Source of the DNA: Moniliella sp. 'wahieum' | Lineage: Eukaryota > Basidiomycota > Moniliellomycetes > Moniliellales > Moniliellaceae | Assembly: GCA_003971905.1 (NCBI GenBank) | Contig: RSEE01000017.1 | Location: 682,001 to 746,000 of the forward strand | Direction of reading: 5' to 3' | Length of the DNA stretch: 64,000 nucleotides | Shown here: positions 35,730 to 46,192 of the stretch, piece after piece | Position numbering within the stretch: position 1 is the first letter of the stretch | Layout: every line of letters starts with the position of its first letter | The notes under the pieces: model-generated | The model's database searches: none | Told to the model about the DNA's origin: nothing | The model's input: only the letters and a program-made list of their open reading frames with translations | Translations under genes and position numbers: made by a program

Positions 35730-37483
35730 TTAGAGATAGACAGCAGCCATTCCTCCGAACACTGCGAGAAGAATGACGATGGGAGGGGAGTAGGCAGAGG
35801 CAGTCACCGACCCAGCGCTCGTAGTTGAACTCATCGCGCTCGCACTGGCCGAGGCGTAGGCTGCTGAAGCAGAAGCTGCGGCGGAAGGATCGAACGGGGC
35901 CGAGGTAGCTGTAGCCACACCGCCCGTTCCTGAGGCGATGGGGGCAGAGAAGTCCGTGGCCCAGTAGATACCGGTACCTACGGCTGATTCAGTGGTTTGA
36001 CTGTAGTCCGTCGTGACGTAATTGTATCGCGACGCCGTCACATCCGTTGCAGTCGCAATAGGTACAGTCGTCTGCGCCGTCTGCGCCGCTGTTCCCGACT
36101 TGAGCGCGGCCAGACCTACTTGTGCTTGGCCCTGGTCGTTGGTCCGGAAAGCAGTAAAGTACGACTTGAGGAAAGTATCGCCCATGACTACAGTGGGCAT
36201 ACCGCTGCCGGTCAAGCCAACGTCGAATGCCGCCCCGAGGCAGTTGGTCCCTGCGTCGTCCGCAGGGCCATAGTTGAAGTCGACAGGATCGACAGCGTAC
36301 TCCTTCCCGGCCAGAGTGAACGACAGCTTAACTTCAGTATCGCATGGGAACGTGTACAGACCACTCGAGGCGTCGTCCTTGTAGTGCCCCGAACCAGGAA
36401 TGGCACCGTAAAGATCACTGATCATGCTACCCGACATGCTGATCAGTGTGGTCCCTACAATGGCAAACCGCGTCAGTTTGCTGGAGGCTCAATCACATAT
36501 GGTCGCACTTATTAGACACACATACCTGTGTCAAGGACGGTCGTGCTGGAGCTGTATTGCCGTTTGTCTCCCATCGTTGTGACTTCGTCCAATTCCACGG
36601 CCCAGTACTTGGAGTGTTGATCAACATCCATCCAAGTGATCTCGCCCGAGTACTGCTCCGAGTCTAGCTGACCCAGAGTGAAAATACCTCCCGGGGCCTC
36701 GACAGTAAGGTTGCGTGGATCGGGGTTGCGCGCAAGCTGGAACGAGAACACAGGATCGATGGCATGGAGCTTACTCAGTACCTGCCAGAACGGCGTGACG
36801 CCCATCCCGCTCAGTTCCTGTCGACCCATACCGACGAGGCCCGCTGCGGGCGCGTACACCGGGTTGTCGTACAAATAGGTCGCCAAGCCAAACGACATAC
36901 GGTCAACCGTTGCGCCGCCCATCGAGACAGTGTCCAAGACCAGTGTGCCCTCAGCCTTGCCAATGCCGTAAACCGACTTGAACGGCTGGTCGGAAATCCT
37001 AAATGTCGTCGAAGCGTCGGAAGAGAACTTGGGCACTTCGTCACATACTTTACCCCAGCACTTGTCGCTTACCACCCACGCGTCCGAGCTGCCCGTGTCG
37101 AGCACAACAGCCAGTGTCTGCCCGGGGTTGCCGAACGTAACTGGCGCATAGTAGAAGCGATCGCGCCCAACCGTCGTCAAGACCTCTTTTTGACGCTTAT
37201 TGTTGCTGGCCCGACCCGCGGTGACAACGGTCGAGTCATTGGATTGACCCACGGAGTACTTGGCGCGCAGGTGGGCAACTTCAGCTTTGGCTCGGGCCAC
37301 CGTTTCTTCGTGGGATGCCTGCAAGCCGCGCTTATTCGTACTTGCGGTTTCACGACGATACAGCGGCACAGTCAAACGCTTGATGGGAGATTGACCCGAC
37401 TCGCCTGCCATGGGCAAGGCGTTCACCACCGGTTCGGCCGCCAGGCAAATCGCCAGAAGAACAAAGGGGGAAAGGGCGCGCAT
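35730..37483 (-). CDS. GPI-anchored aspartyl protease (yapsin-like)
   Basis: Cell-surface A1-family protease, one of the few long genes here with an intact frame. The start at 37483 gives a signal peptide (MRALSPFVLLAICLAAEPVV) and a propeptide with KR sites. The first catalytic motif is VLDTGSSDAW. The second, VLDTG/TTLIS, is split by intron 36455-36525 (GTATGTG...TTGTAG). The C-terminal 100 residues are Ser/Ala/Thr-rich and end in a hydrophobic tail (SPPIVILLAVFGGMAAVYL), the layout of a GPI signal. Total length is about 560 residues. A TATATAAA box lies about 105 bases upstream. It is not a recent copy of the protease at 3.2 kb: the propeptides and tails differ. GWT1 in this window would serve its anchor pathway. 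Confidence 0.93.
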
Positions 37484-37586
37484 ACTGGGACGGGATTGGA
37501 GTGCGTTCGAGAGGTGAAGGAGCAGAAAGGCCAGAAGAAGGGTGGTGATCTTGTCTAAGCCAGTTTATCCATGCAGCGATCCCTGA

Positions 37587-37594
37587 TTTATATA
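37587..37594 (-). promoter_or_regulatory. TATA box of the GPI-anchored protease gene
   Basis: TATATAAA on the minus strand, about 105 bases before the start codon at 37483. Confidence 0.65.
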
Positions 37595-37883
37595 TGTTTG
37601 GTTCCGTCGTCTTTCCGGTCTTCGGTCCTATCCTCTGCCGGTAGGCGTGCCCTACTATGGTGAACGTTGGATACTCTCTACTGTCCAAGGCACGGGCGCA
37701 ATGGGCGGGGCGGATCAGGCCTCAAGCTTCAAGCGTCAAGAAAGAACCACTGGTGCGTCAAACGGTGGGAGAGCAGGTCCGGCAACAGTCGTTGCGGCTG
37801 CGGAGATGGGCGTCGCATCCTCCCCTCTTGATGAATCATTAATCCATTAATCATGAGCCAATGAACCAGTATAATCGATCATC

Positions 37884-37897
37884 ATTAATCATTAATC
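37884..37897. repeat. tandem heptamer ATTAATC x2
   Basis: Two perfect 7-bp copies built on the palindrome ATTAAT. A related ATTAATC/ATTAATCA pair lies near 37842-37855. Confidence 0.8.
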
Positions 37898-39241
37898 AGA
37901 CCTCTCGGACCCTGAAGGAGGACTTGGCACTTTACGATGCTCGCACCGGGTGTGACGACCGACGACCAAGAACCTCGGTGGCAACTGTCTTTCGTGGCAT
38001 CCAAGAAGTAAAGATCTGCGACTGGGTGCTGCAGGATGCCGCCCGGCATCGCATCTTCAAGCTTCAAGCAGCATCAGATGTCACAGCTTCAAGCTTCCCA
38101 CCCTCTGCGCCACCACCCATGTGTTCCCTCGGGTCTCAGCCATCGTCGATCGGTGAGCGCCAAGCCAAATACCCCACAAATACTGTCTTAGCGGGCTCTA
38201 CCCGATCTTACGCTCCCCCAAAGCCCAGTGATGCAAGTCTTGGCGTTTTGCCCGCCCCGGCTGCGGAAGAATGGCCAGCAGACACGGGTGACCTGTGAGT
38301 ACTCAGACTGAGTACCGAGTACCGAGTGGTGACCCCACAGCGACGAATACAGTCGTGGCAAGTGACAAGTGACTAGTGACATGCGGTAGGGGACCAATAG
38401 TCAAGCTGACTTCGGAGGGCGTCCGTGTCCGAGGCCTCCTCGGACCTCCCCAGGCCGCCCCAGGCCCCAGGCCTTTTCCTCGCCGGCTTCAAGCTTTCCT
38501 GCGCGGCGTAACTAGGTTAACTAGGTCCCGCGCGCGTATTTCCATCTTCCCTGATTAACGGTTAATGTGATTAATGATTTCACGGGCACGTGCAAGTCTA
38601 CTTAGTAGAGTAGGACGTTGGGCAGCTTGTAGTGTGTGTGAGTATACACTGTATGGAGTCTACCGAGGTAGCTGCACCTGACGCGTTCCTGGGGCTGTCA
38701 CATATCAGGCATCATGTATCACAGACGGGCACACTCCCTTCTGAGATCTGAGTGCGCCTTGCGCCCAGTCTGGGGGGTATAGTTATCACGTAACATGTAA
38801 CATCGATAATGCCTAAGGCGACTTGTGTGTGGGGCTCGATGCGAAGCTGCGTAGACCTGTGTAGAGTCTGATCCGCGGCGTTTGCGCAGAGCTGAGACGT
38901 GTGACGTCGTTGTGCCTGAAAAGGCGTTCGGCATCTCGCGGACGGAAGAAGAGGTAGCGCGGTAGCGAGGAACACACATAGCCCCTGAGTCTGAGGCCTG
39001 ACTGCGATTGGAGCAGCAACCGGGACGGAAGCTGCGCTGTGACATGCATGACATGTATTAACATGTGACATGTGGCGTGTGACCAGGGACTGTTGCCAGA
39101 AGCTTTGAGGCTGATGCACTGATGAATGATGAAGCTTTTGAAGTATCGGAGAGGGAGTACTCAGTCTCAGTACTGATGGTACTGATGCATGGCGGTACGC
39201 AAGAGCTCCCCAGTGACTGGGGGGTCGGAAAGCCGGGACCC

Positions 39242-39255
39242 GATATCGGATATCG
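39242..39255. repeat. tandem heptamer GATATCG x2
   Basis: Two perfect 7-bp copies built on the palindrome GATATC. Confidence 0.85.
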
Positions 39256-41149
39256 GCGGAGAGCTATCAGCTGATATCTTTGCCAGCTGATCAATGGTCC
39301 TGCTTTTGTGGATTGAATATCGACTATCGACTGAAGAGGTGGAGACCTGTTACATGTTACGTTGCCACTGATGCCCCGACTGGTCGCCGACCGCGACCGC
39401 TCTCGTTAGACGGAGATGACGCATGACATAACGTACTAGAGGGACAAGGTCCGACACAACACAAGGTCAGTCCGTCTTTGCTGTGAGGGTTAATAGGGCG
39501 TTATATAATAGGTTCGCCCTGTGTGGTGAGAGCCTGGTGGATATAGTGCACGTGTCCTAGTATAGAGTTTTGGTGTTTTACCAGTCCCCCGGGGTTCTTG
39601 AGAGGTACCTGTGTTCTTCTACATTCCACTCACTCCTGCTCCGGCCTCACCCGTCCATCTATCACCCAGAGCTAGCAGCCGATTGCACTGCCCACGCCGT
39701 GTTTTTACGGGCAAACAGCAAACAATGAGACTAGTTACTAGTTCTTCTGTGCGCCGGCCCAAACCCAAACTGGTGGTTGCAGTTAAGAAGTCTTCGGTAC
39801 GGTCCCATCGTGACCAACTGGTGGCCGCAATCTGATCGCACCTACGGCCTCCTGGTTTTGAGTACTGAGTCCGGATGAAATGCTAGTCAACTGAGCACTA
39901 GGACTGAGGCCAGAGGGAGAGTGGACGATGGTCGAAGTATATCGAGTGCAAGGTGCGTCATTGGTTATGCATGAGGGAGACGCTATACTACTACGGACCC
40001 CATTCTCCCCCGTCTGACACCTTATGGCATTTTCATTCGTCATTCGTCATTCCTCATTGTTACGGGCTGCGGCGGACCCGAGATGGTCCGACCCAAGCTA
40101 AGGCCCGCCTGCTCCGCACATGCCCAGTAGAGCGTGCTCCGCAGGCCAACCAAGTGCGATGATGGTTGGCTAAATTATAGGTACCGTGGTCCGAACAAGG
40201 GTCATGCATCCGCACGACAATAGTCGCCCCCTGCCCAAATCCAAGTCGGCTGGCCTAAATATACGGCCACCGAGCTTCCAGTGTCGTTGCGACGGCTGTC
40301 GCCCCGTCCCCGTTTCCTTTTTCTTTCTCTCGGTCGCGCCTGCGGCGACCAACCCCGCTTTTGAAGTGTCTTCCTTTCTACATCCCCTCTTGTATCCGTT
40401 TCGCTTTTGATCTTTCCTGTATCCTTGGTTGATGGGGACCCTTTCCCCCACCTTCCATTCTCGTCCTCTCTCGTCCACCCTCCATTCTCGTCCTCTCTCG
40501 TTTCCATTCTTGTCCCTTCCCACTTATCCTGTCCGACTCCCCCCGTTTTCCAGCCAATTAATCCAGTACAGGCAGCCTCATCTCTTGTTAGCGTCCGATT
40601 TCTCCTCCGACCTTATTGTCCTCCAGCAATCCGTCAGTGCAGTCGCGGGAGCCCTCCTCTGGGCACGTCGATTTCCAGTGTATATCCAGTCTCAATTGAG
40701 GTAGTGTTTGTCTGCTGCTGCCTCTCCTCCCGTCCCTAAGTCCCGGAGGCTTCAGACACGTTACTACAGCCCAAGCCGGTGCAGACGCAGCCTTGCCACA
40801 CGTGTGCATCCGTCCCACCAAAGGCCTATCCTCGTCCCTAGCTCCGCTCGGATCAACCAACCATAGCCCAAGCTCGAAACTACCGTGAGTCGAAGCCGCT
40901 CACAGGCTCAGTTGGCGGGGCCAATCAGATGATTGGCCGCACGCGCGCCCCTCGCACTTCTGGGGCAGGGCGAGGGAATCCGGGTCATGCGAGAAAATGA
41001 AGGCGGCTGAGTAGTACTGCCTCCGCCCACGTCAATGGAACTGGCGCCGGGACTCTCACGAGCTCTCACACCACCCCTCCTGCACCTTCTTCTGCTTCAG
41101 GGGTCAGCCTGGGAACCTCTACGTCCATGATTCCCCTGCTCCCAGTGCA

Positions 41150-41461
41150 ATGTCAGGCGAATTCCTCACTCATCTCCATGTTGGAGAAGGTGGAGGGCAG
41201 ACGAGCCCAGGAACGCTGTACAGACGCGTGATGGAGTTTGGCAAGTACATATCATCCACCCCACAGAGTGATGAGGTGTTGGCCTCCACCATTATAGCGT
41301 CCGTTCTACCATCGTTATTTTGCCGTGCACGGACTCCGGATGGGACTGGGACTGGAACGGGAACAGTGAGACTGGGTAATCGGGGGACCCTGCGGGATGC
41401 ATTAAAGAGGAGACTTATAATGGATGACGACTTGTCTACAATCGCGACTTTGTTGGGTTGA
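41150..41461 (+). CDS. weak open reading frame, unknown
   Basis: 103 codons starting MSGEFLTHLHVGEGGGQ and ending DDDLSTIATLLG. Composition is protein-like apart from a short Gly-Thr dipeptide repeat (GTGTGTGT). There is no domain, promoter signal or splice evidence that I can point to. It may be the last exon of an unseen gene or chance. Confidence 0.2.
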   Translation: MSGEFLTHLHVGEGGGQTSPGTLYRRVMEFGKYISSTPQSDEVLASTIIASVLPSLFCRARTPDGTGTGTGTVRLGNRGTLRDALKRRLIMDDDLSTIATLLG

Positions 41462-42146
41462 GAGCGAGCTGTCGTCCCAGCTCGGTGTGGTTAATAGACC
41501 CACCAGGACGGGCGTGTGTAGTTCCTGAAGGGGACAAGGCCGGTGCAATGAAGGCGAACTGCCGCTGCGGGGGGCATCATATGTAGACACACACAGCTCG
41601 GATCTGCGGCCTACTGCATCTTGGTTGCGATGGCACTACTGAGGGAGAAAAGAGCTTTGGGCTCGGCCAAGCTCGGTCCCGAAAAAAGAGCTCGCCTGCC
41701 CTCGTCTTAGCCCGAGGCATCGTGCTCCATCCCTCACAGGCGTGTTCGCACGCCTACAAAATAGACGACCTCGCCCCGCCCACATATAAACAAGGCAGGT
41801 TCAACACACATGTTCAACGTTTGCCACGGACAGTATAATAGTTAACGATACATAGGCCTTCGATTATTTCGCTGCCAAATAACGTGATGCTTAAATTGCG
41901 GTGCTGGCCTCTCCCCATGACTTTTGGGCTGTACAGAGAGATCCATGCGCCTATTCGAAATCGTCTCAGTTGCCCAAGGCGTCGCTTGAAGCTTGAGGCT
42001 TGATATCTGAGAGCTTGAGGCCCAGAGGCCAGAGGCCTCAGGGACTGAAGTAATGCCTGTGTTTCGGCGAACGCCGGGAAGAGCCCGGCGAATGCGTGAA
42101 CGACAGTCTACATCGCTCGCTCTAGGGCTCAGTATAGGGAGTTCCG

Positions 42147-42176
42147 CCCATGTCCGCCCATGTCCGTCCATATCCG
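42147..42176. repeat. tandem decamer CCCATGTCCG x3 (third diverged)
   Basis: Two perfect 10-bp copies and a third with two changes, running directly into the GTTTAAC heptamer pair at 42176-42189. The decamer recurs near 42197-42212. Confidence 0.85.
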
Positions 42177-42509
42177 TTTAACGTTTAACGTTCATGTCCG
42201 CCCATGTCCGATGCCGTCCGAATATGGCCGACATCTGAAACTGATCGCTTCACTGCCCCCCTGCCACGACCATGCCCGAGCACGGCCGACATCCGAAACT
42301 GATATCCTACTGCCCCCCTGCCAACTCTGCCCCCACCCCGGCTGATCGCGCGCAACGCGCAACGGGAGGGTGGTTGTTGGGCCGGATATCACCCGTGCCG
42401 AACCATCTGGATTTAAGTGGCTGTGGCGAACGTCTGGCACTCCCACCACCCCCCCACCCCCCCTTCCATCCCATCACCTCTCCGCTTCTTCCACATTACT
42501 TTGGCCCCG

Positions 42510-44096
42510 ATGGTGGTGGATACGCCTTCTGATCCTGTCTTCCAGCTTGAGCGGAACGACACGCTCAGAGAGAATGGTTCTCAACAACTCTCCCCCGACG
42601 ACGAGAAAATTGATACTCCATCCCAACAGGAGGATACTGAAGGCGCCAAGACCGGCGGTGAGCTGCAGTTCAAGTCACACACGCTCTCCGATCCGCGTAT
42701 CCGACCTATGCTCACGGGTATTTTTAAGAAGGGCGTGATCCCCATGGTCATGATCTTGTGTGGGCCTCTCATCTGGGGGCTCTTCCCCATCTACGTGAGT
42801 GCTTATCCTGCCGGTTTTGCCAACGCATACGCTGACCTTTTGTCCAGTGGGGGTCATTGTACAACCTCACTCCTCGGCGCTTGCCGGCGTGGGTGGTTAA
42901 CGGGGACCCCAATGGTGCAGTAGGACAGGCGTTGGAACATGGCATCCTTGCCACTGACAACCCTTCCAACCCGATGCGGTTGCACTGGTACTCTAAACCC
43001 GCTAGCGAGTATCCTATTCCAGCGATTGAGCATACTGTGGTCCGCAGTTTTGCTGCCTGGGTGATTGTTCGCATCGCACCCAAACGCCACGGCCCTGCTG
43101 GAACAGGCACGCACAACCGGGGATGCGTCTTGGGACCCATCTAGCCTTGTAACGGTCTACCAAGCCTCGTCCCGTAACTTCAACGCTGCCACCACCTACA
43201 TCCTCGAACCAACAACGGGCATCATTGAGAGCATTCTCAAGCAACTCAATCCGTCGTTGACCCACTCGTGGCTGAGCCAAGTTGCCAGTACGCCCAATGC
43301 GACTACGCTCCTCGCCGCGGCCCAGGCCGCTCCTCAAACCGTCACCCAACCCATCTGGTACACCGTCCAAGACCTCCGCCCCTTTAACCAAAGCGTTACT
43401 GTCGCCACCACCTTTGTTGGGCTCATCTACTCTGCCATCTTGACATTTAACTTGACCATGGGCGCTATACCAGATGCGACAACGGCTGCAAGTCTATCTC
43501 ACGCCGCGTGCGCTTCTCCTCCTGCGCTTTGGGGTGCCGATTATTGCCTATGCGCCGATTTCGCTCATGTTCTCCATGATCAACCTTCCCTTCCATGTCA
43601 AGTTTAACAAGATGGGGCCCAACAATGCCGCTGGGTTCTTTGCCTTTTTCTCTGCGACCTACGTCGGTTTCCTCGTGTTGGGCTTTTGGATTGAATGCCT
43701 CATCTCGATCATGACGCCGCGGTTCATTGCGTTTGGGCTGGTATTTGTTATCTGTACCGGTGTGGCGGGAGCCAACTATCCTGTGGAGATGCTCAACTCG
43801 TTTTGTACGTCTTTTATCTCGCCGCCTCTTGGGGTGCGTACTAACCTTGCTTTCTTCTTCTTTCTTCTTCTTCGGCAGACAAATGGGAGTACGCCATGCC
43901 CTTCTACAATATGAAGGCCATCTACACCACAATCATCTTTGATGTGGGACAGAGGATCCACATCCTGAAGCACTTTGGTATTCTCTGGGCATTTTTGGCC
44001 ATTCTGTTCCTCACGTTCCCCATCTGGATTTTGCACGAACAACGGGCTGCCATCAAGGCGGCTGGTGGTCCCGTTGGAAAACGCTGGCCTCTGTAA
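42510..44096 (+). CDS. DUF3533/SNG1-type membrane protein
   Basis: Multi-pass membrane protein related to yeast Sng1, a nitrosoguanidine-resistance and membrane-stress protein. The start at 42510 opens an acidic, hydrophilic cytosolic tail (about 65 residues), then a first membrane segment (VIPMVMILCGPLIWGLFPIY). Intron 42795-42847 joins to WGSLYNLTPRRLPAWVVNGD, a conserved block. A large loop with several Asn-X-Ser/Thr sites follows, then a cluster of membrane helices such as TFVGLIYSAILTFNLTMG, YAPISLMFSMINLPF and ATYVGFLVLGFWIECLISIM. Intron 43805-43878 precedes the last helix, HFGILWAFLAILFLTFPIW. The stop is at 44094. Frame changes occur near 43070 and 43480. Family assignment rests on topology and these blocks; substrate is unknown. 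Confidence 0.8.
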
Positions 44097-44353
44097 TAAT
44101 CTTCTTTTTTTTATCGACGTGTTATGTATTCCCCCCACCGGCGCACTGGCATCTCCGTTGCTTCCAATGTTGGGGGCCCGCAGGTTTACCCTCCCAAAAC
44201 CAGCAATCCTTGCTTGCAATCTCAATGGCCCGGATTGGACATGAAATCGTCTGACCCTTATAGCAGTGCTGTGTGAGCGTTTGGAACTCTATACAAGTAG
44301 CATTCTGCGCTCGGTGAAACAATATGTTGTGCAGATCAAATCACCATCATTAC
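44097..44353. other. short intergenic between convergent genes
   Basis: About 260 bases of 3' flank; no gene. Confidence 0.6.
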
Positions 44354-45890
44354 TCATTGTTGCAGTCCAACCACGATGTTGGTCCCTCTCACTTCAGCCA
44401 ACCAGAGAGGTAAACCCTGTCGTACAGTGGGAGGGGGCTCTTCATCGTCCAATCCAAGGTAGGAGGTGGGTTCATCCACATCCAGCCCGGCCAGGACAAT
44501 TTTTCGCAAGCCCGACGCAACATGGGTCCCGTCGAACCGGAGCTGAATCGGGTTGGCAACCAGCAACTCGTGGGGGGGCAGGCGGTATTCCTCCCCCAAC
44601 AAACCGGGGGGGAACGGGAGGCGCATCTCGTACTCTATCCTCCGTACCCGTGGCAGGCCGTCGTCGGTTTCTGCTTGTTCCGGACCTTGCGTTCGTCCCG
44701 TGCCAAACAAGTCTGCCGCCTCGCGTTCTCGCACGGCTCGGACACGCTCTGCTTCCCCTGCCATCGCACTCGGCACACCGTAGGCACGTACTGGGTCCCT
44801 CTCTCGCCGTCGAAGCGAAGCGTCCGTCAACGGTCCATCCTCTGCAGTGCCAGCTAACATTTGCGTCCCATGCCCTCCGGAAGGAGCTTGAGACTGCAAG
44901 ATGGCAAGACGCAGGCCCAGTGCATCCCTTCCCTTGAGTTCCGACGCAGGAGGGGACGACGCAGTGGCTTGCGACGGGAGAGAGACCCTTTGAGCACCAA
45001 CGGCTTGAGCAAACGCATGCAGCGCCAGCTTTCTTGCTTCCGAGGGGGACTCTTGCCGTCCCATGGCGCCCGAGTAGAGCACCCACGGGGTGTGGGGGAT
45101 GAAGAGCAACCACAGTGCCCCCCCACCACCTCGTCCACACACATCATTAGGCAAGGGAGCAGCACAGACGCGAATGGCGGTAAACACGCCAAACCAGGCG
45201 GGTCCTACCCCATTGGCTTGCGGGGTGGCAAAGGCCTTGTCGGCCGCGGCGGCGGGAGGGAAAAGGTACGCGTAGTGCCCAAAGTAGAGTTGAAGTTCAC
45301 GTGATAAGTTGGTCTGTAGCTTGGATGGGTCCAGATCGGGCGGGGGGGCTGAGGTACCGGGTCAGTGAGGAGCGACGATGGAATAAAAGAAAGGAAAAAC
45401 ACACACCATTGTCCTGGTCAAACACAAGCTTGGCGGCAGCCCATTGGCGTGACTCGGGGTGGGAAGCGAGATAGACGGCGTCAATGTCGGCAATCATGGT
45501 GAAGGAGAGACCATGGGGCCAGTCGACGGTGAGGATGCGATCCAGCGCGCGGACCTTGGGGACGCGATCGTCGCGCATCGGCCCGTCCCAAAGAGCAAGG
45601 GCGGCAGCAAAGGAGCCGACGCGGCGCTCCTTGCTGATGGCATCGGCCAGCTCGGGGAAGGAGGCTGGATCGTCCTGGTCGGCAGCGCCGGGACGGGAGG
45701 CGCGGGACAGGTGGGGGGGATGGCGGTCGGGGTCCAGGCCGCGCATCCAGTGGAGGACGAGCTCGATGAGTTGGGGCTTGTCGAGACGCGCGAGCATGCG
45801 GCGGGCGGCTGCGCTGGGGACGGAGAGCGTGCTGCCGCGGTAGGCCGGCTGGCGCGGGCCGAGATCGACGACGGGCTCGGCGGCAACCAT
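44354..45890 (-). CDS. CHL4: kinetochore protein CENP-N/CHL4
   Basis: Probable CENP-N homologue, the inner-kinetochore (CCAN) subunit that contacts centromeric nucleosomes. The start at 45890 gives MVAAEPVVDLGPRQPAYRG. Then come AARRMLARLDKPQLIELVLH, where fungal Chl4 proteins have a similar N-terminal helix, and RILTVDWPHGLSFTMIADID with a following ASHPESRQWAAAK, matching the family's second conserved block. Intron 45349-45406 (GTGTGTG...CCTCAG) joins the exons. Continuous sequence follows through LSRELQLYFGHYAYLFPP and LWLLFIPHTPWVLYS to the stop at 44354. The protein is 492 residues, usual for fungal Chl4, and the frame is intact. It is head to head with GRC3, 302 bases apart. I saw no domain contradicting the call, but similarity is by eye. 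Confidence 0.72.
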
Positions 45891-46192
45891 GGAGGGAGGC
45901 GATGGTGGTGGTGCGTGGCCGCTGGCACGCGACGCGTCTCGCAGGCTGGGCCAGCTGGGGGATTGACGGTGGGCATTGCAGATCTGAAATGTGCAATCCC
46001 AGTCGGACAGCTGAAAGCTGAAATCTGGAATCGGTGGTTCTGGGTGCAGCCGGGCGGAACGCGATTCTTTGGGTCTGCGCCGCCGATTCCGCCAGCCTTT
46101 TTTTTTTGGGCCAGACAAGTCCAGTCCAGGCAGGGCTCCTGGGTGCCCTGGGCGGCCGGCTGCTCCCACCGCCCGACCCCACTAACACCATC
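45891..46192. promoter_or_regulatory. shared promoter of CHL4 and GRC3
   Basis: 302 bases separate the divergent start codons. It is C/T-rich toward each gene and contains a T9 run near 46100. Confidence 0.6.

Larger units (their letters stand above)
37595..42509. other. gene-poor 5 kb, heptamer- and palindrome-rich
   Basis: The longest stretch without a confident gene. It holds ATTAATC (37884-37897), GAGTACC (38310-38323), GATATCG (39242-39255), ACTAGTT (39730-39743) and GTTTAAC (42176-42189) heptamers, CTTGAAGCTT words (about 38060-38095, 41987) and a CCCATGTCCG decamer array (42147-42176). One open frame (41150-41461) is listed separately as weak. Confidence 0.55.

Noticed and set aside
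3186-37483. The two aspartyl proteases as a recent duplication
   Set aside because: They share only the catalytic motifs. Propeptides, intron positions and C-termini differ, and only one has a GPI-type tail.
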